DNA from: JADJOM01 sp963817435 | GTDB lineage: Bacteria > Gemmatimonadota > Gemmatimonadetes > Gemmatimonadales > GWC2-71-9 | Assembly (NCBI GenBank): GCA_963817435.1 | Contig: CAWFNY010000003.1 | Span: 434,001 to 498,000 of the forward strand | Direction: 5' to 3' | DNA length: 64,000 nt | Part shown: piece by piece, positions 25,411-33,846 of the stretch | How the letters are laid out: each line of letters starts with the position of its first letter | Position numbering within the stretch: the stretch's first letter is position 1 | Made by a program: the position numbers and the translations under genes | The notes under the pieces: model-generated | Seen by the model: only the letters and a program-made list of their open reading frames with translations | Database searches by the model: none | What the model was told of the DNA's origin: nothing

Positions 25411-26991
25411 CTACGGCCCGGGCGGGCCAGTCAGGAGCGTCCCGAGCCGATCCCAATATGCCATGGCGGCCTTGATGTCGGGATCGTTGTGGACGAGGAA
25501 CTCGTCGCCTGCATCGGGGCCCCAGCGCACCTCCGCCGCGCGGTGCCCGAGGATCCTGCCCAGCCGCGCCATCAGCAAGGTATCCGCTGCGGCCGTGATA
25601 CCGAGCCGGGTCCGCACCCGCTCGAGGAAGGGAACGACCAGCCGGGTCTGCCATTCGTCGCGGGCATCGAACCAGTGGAGCCGGGCGGCCTGGTCCTTCG
25701 GGAGGAGGTTGGCGACGCTGTCCGGTATCGCCTCATACCAGCCGCTGTCAACCGCGGCGGACCACCAGACGGGCAGCGTTGCAGTGGTCGGCAGCGCGAC
25801 GTCTGGCACGATGCCCCCGCCTCCCCGCACCTCCCGGCCGTGGTCGGTGTGAAAGAGCTGCAGCGTATCCTGATTCGTGCCGCTCTTCCCGGCATAGTTG
25901 TAGTACTGCGCCGCCTTGAGGCCGCGGTACGACCGCTGGATGATGCGGCCGCTGGGCGTCACAATCCGGGCGACCGTAAGCCAGACGACATCGCCCTCCG
26001 GCGGCAGCGGAAATCGGCGCTGGATCAGCGCCTTGCCGAAGCTGCGCCGTCCGAGCACCAGGGCGCGGTCGTGGTCCTGCAGGGTGGACGCGACGGCCTC
26101 CGACGCGCTCGCACTGCCATTGTCGATCAGGATCATGAGCGGCAAGTCGCGAAACGATCCGTTCCGGTGATTGCGGAGTGTCTCGCCGTCGGACTGGTGC
26201 TTTGCCTCCGTGCGATAGATCAGCGTGTCCTTGGGGAGAAAGAGTCCAGCGATTTCCTCTGCCGCAATCGGGAAGCCTCCGGGATTGCCGCGCAGATCAA
26301 GAATGAGCCGCTTGGCTCCCTTTCCCTTGAGGTCGCTGATGGCATGCTCCAGCTCCTCGCCCCCTTTCAGCTCGAACTCCACCAGCTGGATGTAGCCGGT
26401 GGTGGGATCGACCAGGCGCCGGATGCCGATCGACACCGGCTTCAGGAAGTCGATCTTCAGCGTCACGGGAACCGAATCGGGTTCGAGCCGGGTTCCCCGG
26501 GTGAAGACCAGTCGCAGCTTCTTCCCCTTGTCGCCCGTCAGGCGGCTGCCGGCCTCCTGAGGTGTCAGCCCGGATACGGCGGTGTCGTTGATGCTCACTA
26601 GGCGATCTCCCGGACTCACCCCGGCGCGTGCGGCCGGGGAACCGGGGTGCACGGAGAGCACCGCGATCTGATCGTCCACCAGATCCAGATACAGTCCCGT
26701 GCCGGCGAGCTTGCCCAGCGCGTACTCCATTTCGCGCTCGGCGTCCACCCGCCGCTCGAAGCGGCTGTGGGGGTCGAGCGACGAGAGCACGCCATCGATC
26801 GCGGCGTGCACCAGCTCGGCGTACGTCACCGAGTCCACGTAGCTCAGGCGGATCTGATTGAGCAGGCTCGAAAAGGTCTGGAGCTGCTCGTAGGAGGCGC
26901 CCTGGGCGGCGACCCGCTGGGGCAGGCTCGCCACTGCCAGCAGGGCGAGCGCGATGGCGCAGCGACGGCGGAGCGGAAGGCGCGCGGGCAT
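25411..26991 (-). CDS. S41-family C-terminal processing protease (CtpA-like)
   Basis: A 526-residue exported protease with a signal peptide ending at RVAAQ. An N-terminal helical region is followed by a PDZ domain (about 90-180, with VHPGSPAARAGVSPGDRL) and a tail-specific protease domain holding LILDLRGNPGGF, the catalytic Ser in DNGSASASEAVAS and Lys in RRSFGKALIQ. It should cleave periplasmic substrates near the C-terminus. The extra C-terminal 130 residues contain no recognised domain. It lies just downstream of a TPR-protein gene and its leftover paralogue tail; an AGGGG site precedes the ATG. Confidence 0.9.
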   Translation of the reverse strand: MPARLPLRRRCAIALALLAVASLPQRVAAQGASYEQLQTFSSLLNQIRLSYVDSVTYAELVHAAIDGVLSSLDPHSRFERRVDAEREMEYALGKLAGTGLYLDLVDDQIAVLSVHPGSPAARAGVSPGDRLVSINDTAVSGLTPQEAGSRLTGDKGKKLRLVFTRGTRLEPDSVPVTLKIDFLKPVSIGIRRLVDPTTGYIQLVEFELKGGEELEHAISDLKGKGAKRLILDLRGNPGGFPIAAEEIAGLFLPKDTLIYRTEAKHQSDGETLRNHRNGSFRDLPLMILIDNGSASASEAVASTLQDHDRALVLGRRSFGKALIQRRFPLPPEGDVVWLTVARIVTPSGRIIQRSYRGLKAAQYYNYAGKSGTNQDTLQLFHTDHGREVRGGGGIVPDVALPTTATLPVWWSAAVDSGWYEAIPDSVANLLPKDQAARLHWFDARDEWQTRLVVPFLERVRTRLGITAAADTLLMARLGRILGHRAAEVRWGPDAGDEFLVHNDPDIKAAMAYWDRLGTLLTGPPGP

Positions 26992-26999
26992 TCGAACCC

Positions 27000-27149
27000 C
27001 TATTGCAGTTGGGCGAGACGATCGCGAGCCATGCCGATCTGACGATCATACCGGCTCGGCGCGAGTGCCAGGAAGCGCGTCAGCGACTGCAGCACCGCGA
27101 GCGGCGCCGCGGCGCCGTGCGGAGAGCGGGGCAACGTGAATGTTCTCAC
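27000..27149 (-). pseudogene. Leftover 3' end of a lost TPR-gene paralogue
   Basis: A 49-codon frame that could start at the GTG overlapping the upstream TPR stop (GTGA). Its last 30 codons (SLTRFLALAPSRYDRQIGMA, then RDRLAQLQ, stop) correspond to the last codons of the adjacent TPR gene (ALTRFLAMAPSRFSEQKAEA, then TRRLQELK, stop), with about half the residues identical. The first 19 codons have no similarity. This looks like the remnant of a second tandem copy from which all but the tail was deleted, or a short gene derived from it. Confidence 0.55.
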
Positions 27150-28435
27150 TTGAGTTCCTGCAGCCGGCGCGTGGCTTCGGCTTTCTGCTCGCTGAACCGG
27201 CTGGGCGCCATTGCGAGAAAACGTGTCAGCGCCTCGCGCGCTTCGTCGGTGCTGCCGACCTGGCTGGAGACGATGCCGAGCACATGGAGTGCCCGAACGT
27301 TGCGGGGGTTGGCCTCCCGCGCCTGGCGGAGCACGGCCTGGAGGTACGGGGCCCGCGCGTCGCGCGGGTTGAGCCGGGCGGCGTCCGCCAGCGGCTGGCG
27401 GGTCTCCTCGAATCGCCCCGTTTTGAGGAGAGTCCGCGCGAGATCGATGAGCAGGTCGGGGTCGTCCTGCTGCACATCGAGGGCGAGCCGGCGCTCCGCC
27501 AGTGCCGCCTCGAGATCCCCCCTCGTTTCATACATCCGTGCCAGCTGCACGTGCGCGACGTACAGCCCGAGATCCACCTCGAGGGCGCGGCGGAAGGTGG
27601 GGATCGCCTGGTCGTACCGGCCGGCGAGGTAGAGCATCGTCGCAAGGATGAAGCGATAGTCATTGCTCTGCATCGGGCTGACACGCTCCGCGCGGAGCGT
27701 GTCGCGCTCCATCGCGACGCTCCGCCCGGTGAGAATGGCGAAGTCCCGGACCGCCATGTCGTAGTTCTTCACATGGGCGGCCGCGAGGCCGTGGAGCCAG
27801 AGGACGTCGGAGGCGACGTCGATATCCTCGCCACCGAAGCGCCGGTCGTGGGCCAGCTCCTGCAGCCGCTCGAAGGTCGTGTCGTACTGTCCCTCGCGGA
27901 GCTCGTTGGCGCTCTTCGTCAGGTCGTGCATCCACCAGGGCGCGAAGGAGAAGACGAACGCGCCCCCGTAGCTGATCTCTCCCGACTCCTCGAACTTGCT
28001 GAGCACGCCCAGGTCGACGAGCGGATTGAGCAGGAAGGCGCGCCGGTAGTGCGAAAAGCTCTGGTGGATTTCCTCGCGGACCTTTTCGATCCCCTCCCTC
28101 TTGATCCGATCCTTCCAGTATCCATCGCCCCGCCGCCCGGGCAGGACGCCGAGCGCGAGGTGTGCGTCGGCATAGTTGGGTGCGACCTTGAGGGCCTGGC
28201 CGAGCATGCGCTCGGCGTCGTCCCATTTTTCCCTGCCCCAGTACCCCATCGCGAGACGGTAGAGGGCGACGGCGTCGTTGGAATCCCTGGTGGCGGTGGC
28301 CTGCAGTTCGGCGAGGCTCGGCGCGTGGCTGCCTGACTCCTGGGCAGCCAGCGGGGTGGCCAGAAGAAGCACCAGAATTGGGCCCGAGAATGTCAGGCGC
28401 ACCGAGGATGACCGGAGTTGGGTACGCGCCAACAT
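27146..28435 (-). CDS. Exported TPR-repeat protein
   Basis: A 429-residue secreted protein; the ATG at 28435 gives a signal peptide (PILVLLLATPLAAQ). At least five TPR-like helix pairs are visible, for example VALYRLAMGYWGREKWDDAE near 50, RFILATMLYLAGRYDQAIPT near 260 and VAHVQLARMYETRGDLEAAL near 295, with a less regular middle section (about 110-230, containing GYWKDRIKREGIEKV and WWMHDLTK). TPR proteins are scaffolds; the partner is unknown. It may be co-expressed with the S41 protease downstream, separated by the short remnant described above. Confidence 0.85.
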   Translation of the reverse strand: MLARTQLRSSSVRLTFSGPILVLLLATPLAAQESGSHAPSLAELQATATRDSNDAVALYRLAMGYWGREKWDDAERMLGQALKVAPNYADAHLALGVLPGRRGDGYWKDRIKREGIEKVREEIHQSFSHYRRAFLLNPLVDLGVLSKFEESGEISYGGAFVFSFAPWWMHDLTKSANELREGQYDTTFERLQELAHDRRFGGEDIDVASDVLWLHGLAAAHVKNYDMAVRDFAILTGRSVAMERDTLRAERVSPMQSNDYRFILATMLYLAGRYDQAIPTFRRALEVDLGLYVAHVQLARMYETRGDLEAALAERRLALDVQQDDPDLLIDLARTLLKTGRFEETRQPLADAARLNPRDARAPYLQAVLRQAREANPRNVRALHVLGIVSSQVGSTDEAREALTRFLAMAPSRFSEQKAEATRRLQELK

Positions 28436-28679
28436 GGCACTCCGTCGGCAGAGGCGCCAGTGGCCGGCGGATCGAGGCGTGAGCGTGCTCACGTGCCCCA
28501 TGTTCCTGTCACGCATCGCGCCGGTCCCGGGCGAATCCGCCCATCCGCGAGGTCAGGCGGTCCGATGGCACTGCGCCTCCCTCGAACGGGACGCCTTTTC
28601 GTCCGGCGCTGGACAGAAACGGGATCGCGCTGCTCCTTATTGGTGGAATGAGAGATGCCGCCACCGAGAGGGAGTGCCC

Positions 28680-29510
28680 ATGCCGCAGGAACCTGCGTCG
28701 GCCCGCAATGCGTCGTTCACGGGGAGTATCCCGGAGATTTACGATCGCCATCTCGGGCCACTGCTCTTCCGTGACTACGCCGCCGACCTCGCGGGCCGGG
28801 TGCGGTGGCCGGTTGCCGCCGGGCAGGTGCTCGAAGTCGCCGCCGGCACTGGGATTCTCACCGAGCATCTGCTCTCCCGGATGCCGCCACAGGTGGCGCT
28901 CACCGCGACGGATCTCAACCCGCCGATGCTGGCTGTCGCCGAGCGGCGGCTCGCGGGGCGCCCGGTCACCTGGCAGGTGGTGGACGCCACAGCGCTGCCG
29001 TTCGCCGACCAGAGCGTCGATGCAGTGGTCTGCCAGTTCGGGGTGATGTTCTTCCCCGACAAGCCGCAGGCCCTTCGTGAGGCGCGCCGGGTGCTGCGGC
29101 CGGGAGGGCAGCTGCTCTTCAGTGTCTGGGGATCGTGGGATGAGAATGGCTTCGCGCGGATGGTGAACGACACCATCGCCGGGTTCTTTCCCGCCGATCC
29201 GCCGGGATTCTACCGGGTGCCGTTCAGCCTCGCCGATCCGGAGACGCTTCGCGCGCTGGTCCTCGAGGCGGGCTTCCCGGCGCCCGTCATCACCGAAGTC
29301 ACCCGCGTCGCGAGGGCGCCCTCCGCGGCGGACGCGGCGGAGGGGATGGTGCGCGGGAACCCGGTGATCAGCGCGATCGAGGAACGGGGTGGTGCCGCGG
29401 CGGACGCCATCGTTGCCGCGGTCGCCGAGACGCTGGCCACGCACTTCGGCGATCACCCGCTGCGGCTGCAGACGCTCACCAGAGTCGTGGAGACGCGGAG
29501 GGAGGGGTGA
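28680..29510 (+). CDS. Class I SAM-dependent methyltransferase
   Basis: A 276-residue methyltransferase. Motif I is VLEVAAGTGILTEHL, followed by the acidic ATDLNPPML that binds the ribose, VVDATALPFADQSVDAVVC for adenine, and VLRPGGQLLFSVWG of the UbiE/COQ5-like group. The C-terminal third is a less conserved cap that should select the substrate. The start is set by GAGGGAG upstream of the ATG. The gene is divergent from the TPR gene. The substrate cannot be told; ubiquinone or menaquinone methylation is possible but not shown. Confidence 0.85.
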   Translation: MPQEPASARNASFTGSIPEIYDRHLGPLLFRDYAADLAGRVRWPVAAGQVLEVAAGTGILTEHLLSRMPPQVALTATDLNPPMLAVAERRLAGRPVTWQVVDATALPFADQSVDAVVCQFGVMFFPDKPQALREARRVLRPGGQLLFSVWGSWDENGFARMVNDTIAGFFPADPPGFYRVPFSLADPETLRALVLEAGFPAPVITEVTRVARAPSAADAAEGMVRGNPVISAIEERGGAAADAIVAAVAETLATHFGDHPLRLQTLTRVVETRREG

Positions 29511-29624
29511 CGCGTGGTGCGCGGTACACCGCGACGATCACTCCGGCCCTCCTCTACCACGATGCTTCTGCGATCCGTCGGCGCCGGCGTTAGCCGCTCA
29601 CCGCAGGATGCGCGAGGAGTTCCA

Positions 29625-29921
29625 ATGAATGCCAGGTCCAGTTCCCCTGACGACCTCCAGTCCCTGCCCGGCATCGGGCCCAGCCTCGCCCGCGACCTCC
29701 GGGCCCTCGGTATCCGCCGAGTTGCCGATCTGAAGCGGCGCGATCCCGAACGACTGTACACCCGTCTCAACGCGCTTCGGGGACAGCGCCAGGATCCCTG
29801 TGTGCTGTACGCCTTCCGGTGTGCGGCCTACGTTGCCCGGACCCCTCGTCCGGTGCCAAGGCTCCGCCTCTGGTGGAACTGGAAGGATCGGACGCTGGGC
29901 TCCGGCTCGAGAGCGTCCTAG
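29625..29921 (+). CDS. Helix-hairpin-helix protein (Cdd1 / pathogenicity-locus family)
   Basis: A 98-residue protein with a clear HhH motif SLPGIGPSLARDLRALGI near residues 13-30, followed by RVADLKRRDPERLYTRL and the QDPCVLYAFRCAAYVA segment typical of the small Cdd1/pathogenicity-locus family. HhH motifs bind DNA non-specifically; these stand-alone proteins have no known function. A GAGGAG site lies just upstream of the ATG. The next gene (acetyltransferase) starts 24 bases downstream. Confidence 0.8.
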   Translation: MNARSSSPDDLQSLPGIGPSLARDLRALGIRRVADLKRRDPERLYTRLNALRGQRQDPCVLYAFRCAAYVARTPRPVPRLRLWWNWKDRTLGSGSRAS

Positions 29922-29945
29922 TCATTCCCCGGCGCCAGGACTACC

Positions 29946-30395
29946 ATGATGACCCCGCCGCTCGATTTCCGGCCGTATCAGTCGACCGACAGAACGGCCT
30001 GCCTCTCCCTCTTTGACGCGAACTGTCCCGAGTTCTTCGCTCCCAACGAGCGGCAGGACTATGTCGACTTCCTCGCCGACCGGAGCGCGCACTATCAGGT
30101 CGCGCTGCTCGAGGACCGGATCGTGGGTGCCTTTGGCGTGCTGCCCGATGAGCCGCAGGGTGTCGCCCTCCGCTGGATTCTGCTTTCCCCGGAGTGGCAG
30201 GGTCAGGGCCTCGGCGCCCGGATCATGACCGGGGCGGTGGGCCTGGCGCGGTCGCACGGTGCGGCGACCCTCTACATCGGCGCAAGCCATCGTTCGGCAC
30301 CCTTCTTCGCGAAATTCGGCGCCTATCCCACCGCCACCATACCCGACGGCTGGGGACCGGGTATGCACCGGGTGGACATGCTGTTGAAGGTGTAG
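29946..30395 (+). CDS. GNAT-family N-acetyltransferase
   Basis: A 149-residue acetyl-CoA-dependent acyltransferase. The fold shows the start DFRPYQSTDRTACLSLF, the strand VALLEDRIVGAFGV, the acetyl-CoA-binding loop SPEWQGQGLGARIM and a terminal ATLYIGASHRSAPFFAKFG. The substrate is unknown. It follows the HhH gene closely and precedes the LOV histidine kinase. Confidence 0.88.
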   Translation: MMTPPLDFRPYQSTDRTACLSLFDANCPEFFAPNERQDYVDFLADRSAHYQVALLEDRIVGAFGVLPDEPQGVALRWILLSPEWQGQGLGARIMTGAVGLARSHGAATLYIGASHRSAPFFAKFGAYPTATIPDGWGPGMHRVDMLLKV

Positions 30396-30546
30396 CGCCG
30401 CCGCGCCGACGGAGCGCCCGCTCGGCTTGCCGGGAAGGCCGCTGGCAGGCACCTTCGACTTGAGCGGCAGGGCGAAGGCCGGCTGATCGGCGCTCCCCGC
30501 CATGCCTCGCGGCGACGCATGACCTCCCCGAACACCGAACGCGCGG

Positions 30547-33003
30547 ATGCCCGAACGGATCGACGAGATGGAGCAGAGGCGCGCGCTGCTGGAGACGTTG
30601 TTCCACAACGCTCCGGTCGGATTCGCCTGCGTGGACGACTCCTTCCGCTTCGTGCGCGTCAACGAGGCGTTCGCCGCCATCTCCGGGTTGTCGGCGTCCG
30701 AAGAGATCGGGAAGCGGGTGCAGGACGTCGTGCCGGGACTCTGGCCCGATGTGGAGCCGCTGTACCGGCGCGCTCTGGCTGGCGAAACCATCCTGAATCA
30801 CGATGTCAGCGGAGTCGCCTCCATGCACGGGGGGCCGGTCCGCCACTGGCTCGTCAGCTATTACCCGGTCCGGATGGAGGGCGAGATCATCGGGCTGGGC
30901 ATCATCGCGAATGACATCACCGAACGGAGACTGGCGGAGCGCGCCCTCGCCGTACGGAACGATCTCTATGCCATGCTGTCGCGGACCAGCCGGGTTGTGA
31001 GTCAGTGCCGCTCGGCCAACGAGCTGTTCCAGGAGGTCTGCACCATCGCCGTGGAAACCGGCCGGTTCCGCTTCGCGTGGGTCGGGGTGCCGGAGGGCAA
31101 CGAGGTGAAGCTGGTCGCCGCCGCGGGCGAGGATGGCGGCTACATGCGCGAAATCACCATCGTGCTGGACGACGATAACCCGCTTTCGAAGGGCCCCACC
31201 GGAATGGCCGCGAAGACCGGCCAGTCCTTCGTGGTCAACGACTTCAGCGCCTCACCGATCACGGCACCCTGGCGCGAAGCGGCGCGGCGGGCCGGCTTCG
31301 CGGCCTCGGCCGCATTTCCGCTCCGGGAACGCGGGCGGGTGGCCGCCGTGCTCATGCTCTACGCGGCGGAGCCCGGCTTCTTCACCGACGACCTGGTGAC
31401 GACGCTCAGCGAGATCACCCCCAGCATCTCCTTCGCGCTCGATGGTCTGGTGCAGGAACGGGAGCGCCGGCGGGACGAGGAAGAGCTGCGGCTCAGGGAC
31501 CGGGCCATCGGCGCCGTGTCGCAGGGCATCGTCATCACCGATCCCTCGCGTCCCGACAACCCGATCATCTACGCCAGTCCCGGGTTCGAGCGGCTGACGG
31601 GCTATTCGCCCGGGGAGGCGATCGGGCGGAACTGCCGCTTCCTGCAGGGCAGGGACTCCGATCCGGCGGCCGTCGAACTGATTCGTTCGGCGGTCAGCGC
31701 AGGACGGGGCTGCACGGTCGAACTGCTGAACTATCGCAAGGACGGCACGCCGTTCTGGAACAGCCTGACGATCGCGCCGGTGATGGACGCCGGCGGCCGG
31801 GTGACGCACTTCGTCGGCGTGCAGGCGGATGTCACCGAACGCCGGCGGCTGGAGGACCAGTTCCGTCAGGCACAGAAGATGGAGGCCATCGGCCAGCTCG
31901 CCGGCGGGGTGGCGCACGACTTCAACAACCTGCTCACGGTCATCAACAGCTACAGCACCCTGCTGCTCGAGGACGCCGGTGCCGATTCGCCCACGCGGGA
32001 AATGCTGATCGAGATCCGCAAGGCCGGGGACCGGGCGGGGGCGCTGACACGCCAGCTGCTGGCGTTCAGCCGGAAGCAGATGCTGGAGCCCAAGGTGCTG
32101 AACCTCAACAGCATCGTGAGCGACACCGAGAAGATGCTCCGGCGGCTGATCGGCGAAGACATCGTGCTGACGCTGCGGCTCAGCCCGGAGCTGGGGCTGG
32201 TGAAGGCCGATCCGGGTCAGGTCTCGCAGATCCTGATCAACCTGGCGGTCAACGCGCGGGATGCCATGGCGACGAACGGCCGCCTGACCATCGCGACGGG
32301 CAATGTCGTCCTCGACGCGGCCTACTGTCACGACTTTCCCGATCTCGCGCCCGGCGAGTACGTCCTGCTGACGGTGCAGGACACCGGGGTCGGGATGGAT
32401 GCGGCCACGATCGCGAGGGCGTTCGAGCCATTCTTCACCACCAAGGGCATCGGCAAGGGAACCGGGCTGGGGCTCGCCACCGTGCACGGCATCGTCAAGC
32501 AGTCGCGCGGGCATGTCGCGATCGACAGCGAGCCCGGTCACGGGGCGACGTTCAGGGTCTATCTGCCGCGCGTGTCCGATGCGCGGGCGGAGCCCGGTGT
32601 CCCGGCGGTCCTCCAGCCGATGCCGCCGGGCCTCGAGACGGTGCTGCTGGTCGAGGACGAAGCCGCCGTGCGGGTGCTGGCGCAGCGTATCCTGTACCGC
32701 TGTGGCTACGAGGTGCTCGAGGCGGCGAATGGCGAGGAGGCCCTCCGCCTCTCCGAGCTCCATCCGGGCCCGATTCACCTGCTCATCTCCGACGTGGTGA
32801 TGCCCTACCTCGGCGGAGGCGAGCTGGCGCAGCGCATCCTCGAGCGGAGACCGGAGTGCAAGGTGCTGTTTCTGTCGGGGTACATGGACGACGCCGTGAT
32901 CCGCCACGGCGTGCAGTCGGCCGAATACGCCTTCCTCCAGAAGCCGTTCACCCCGTCGTCGCTGGCGCAGAAGGTCGAGAGCGTGCTCAGGGACGGGACG
33001 TGA
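30547..33003 (+). CDS. Hybrid histidine kinase: PAS-GAF-LOV-HisKA-HATPase-receiver
   Basis: A soluble 818-residue hybrid kinase. Order: PAS (about 10-130), GAF (about 145-300), a second PAS of LOV type (about 315-430), HisKA with GGVAHDFNNLL (His457), HATPase (GVGMDAATIARAFEPFF, then GKGTGLGLATVHG) and a C-terminal receiver with Asp749 (LLISDVVMP) and Lys in LQKPF. The LOV domain has the canonical GRNCRFLQG motif (photoactive Cys363) plus LLNYRKDG, FWNSL and HFVGVQ, the flavin-contacting Asn and Gln positions. It should therefore bind flavin and sense blue light. No membrane helix is present. No separate response regulator is adjacent. Confidence 0.93.
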   Translation: MPERIDEMEQRRALLETLFHNAPVGFACVDDSFRFVRVNEAFAAISGLSASEEIGKRVQDVVPGLWPDVEPLYRRALAGETILNHDVSGVASMHGGPVRHWLVSYYPVRMEGEIIGLGIIANDITERRLAERALAVRNDLYAMLSRTSRVVSQCRSANELFQEVCTIAVETGRFRFAWVGVPEGNEVKLVAAAGEDGGYMREITIVLDDDNPLSKGPTGMAAKTGQSFVVNDFSASPITAPWREAARRAGFAASAAFPLRERGRVAAVLMLYAAEPGFFTDDLVTTLSEITPSISFALDGLVQERERRRDEEELRLRDRAIGAVSQGIVITDPSRPDNPIIYASPGFERLTGYSPGEAIGRNCRFLQGRDSDPAAVELIRSAVSAGRGCTVELLNYRKDGTPFWNSLTIAPVMDAGGRVTHFVGVQADVTERRRLEDQFRQAQKMEAIGQLAGGVAHDFNNLLTVINSYSTLLLEDAGADSPTREMLIEIRKAGDRAGALTRQLLAFSRKQMLEPKVLNLNSIVSDTEKMLRRLIGEDIVLTLRLSPELGLVKADPGQVSQILINLAVNARDAMATNGRLTIATGNVVLDAAYCHDFPDLAPGEYVLLTVQDTGVGMDAATIARAFEPFFTTKGIGKGTGLGLATVHGIVKQSRGHVAIDSEPGHGATFRVYLPRVSDARAEPGVPAVLQPMPPGLETVLLVEDEAAVRVLAQRILYRCGYEVLEAANGEEALRLSELHPGPIHLLISDVVMPYLGGGELAQRILERRPECKVLFLSGYMDDAVIRHGVQSAEYAFLQKPFTPSSLAQKVESVLRDGT

Positions 33004-33164
33004 GCCAGTCCCGCCGCCGCGACGGGCCCGGGCGCTGCCGGGGCCCCTCCCGATCGGCCATTTTGGCCCGAGGGCGGGAGCGCGGTCAATTTTCGGTAAC
33101 TTTCGCCCAAACTCCACAGGCGGTAGTATCGTAGGCCTCTAAATCCCGATTCGGAGCTGGACGC

Positions 33165-33797
33165 ATGAGCAGATCGCATTCCTTTATAGGCGCGACCCTG
33201 GTGACCCTGCTCGCCACTGCGGCTCCGGCCGCGGCGCAGCAGCCCGCCCCCTCGGCGCCGGCCGACGCCAGTCACCCCGGCTACACGCCCGGTGACGTCC
33301 ACTTCATGACCGGCATGATCGGTCACCATTCGCAGGCGGTGCTGATCGCCGGCTGGGCGCCCAGCCATGGTGCGAGCGCCTCGATACGGGCGCTGTGCGA
33401 GCGGATCGTCGTCGGCCAGAACGACGAGATCAGCCTCATGAAGCGCTGGCTCAGTGACAGACATGAAACCATCCCGGACGATCATGCGTCACACGACATG
33501 ATGCCGGGGATGGATATGAGCCACGGGCCCATGATGCCCGGCATGCTGACCCCCGAGCAACTGGCGCAACTGGACGCGGCCCGCGGGACGGAGTTCGACC
33601 GGCTGTTCCTCACCTTCATGATCCAGCACCATAACGGTGCCCTGACGATGGTGGATCAGCTCTTCGCCACCCAGGGGGCTGGCGAGGAAGAGAATACGTT
33701 CCGGCTCGCGTCCAACATCTACGCCGACCAGTCCACCGAGATCGACCGAATGAATCGCATGCTCGCCGCGCTCCCTTCCGGTGAGAAGAGTCCGTGA
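33165..33797 (+). CDS. Exported DUF305 (ferritin-like) protein
   Basis: A 210-residue secreted protein with a signal peptide ending APAAAQ. DUF305 features are clear: HFMTGMIGHHSQAVLIAGW, a middle Met/His-rich loop (HDMMPGMDMSHGPMMPGM) and FLTFMIQHHNGALTMVDQLF. The fold is ferritin-like and the His/Met motifs suggest metal binding; some relatives bind copper. The Met-rich loop strengthens a copper hypothesis here, but this is not proven. The next gene follows after 49 bases and is probably co-transcribed. Confidence 0.87.
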   Translation: MSRSHSFIGATLVTLLATAAPAAAQQPAPSAPADASHPGYTPGDVHFMTGMIGHHSQAVLIAGWAPSHGASASIRALCERIVVGQNDEISLMKRWLSDRHETIPDDHASHDMMPGMDMSHGPMMPGMLTPEQLAQLDAARGTEFDRLFLTFMIQHHNGALTMVDQLFATQGAGEEENTFRLASNIYADQSTEIDRMNRMLAALPSGEKSP

Positions 33798-33846
33798 CGC
33801 TGCGTGTCCCGTTTCCGCTCCTCCGATCCCTCTAACGGAGTTTCCT

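Noticed and set aside
26980..27005. tRNA-like T-loop (TTCGAA with flanking G/C) on the minus strand
   Set aside because: The flanks do not pair into a T-arm, no anticodon or acceptor stem fits, and the sequence is the ribosome site and start of the S41 protease gene.
33004..33080. GC-rich inverted repeats after the LOV kinase as a terminator
   Set aside because: Stems contain bulges or mismatches and no T-run follows, so they are not better than expected in such GC-rich sequence.
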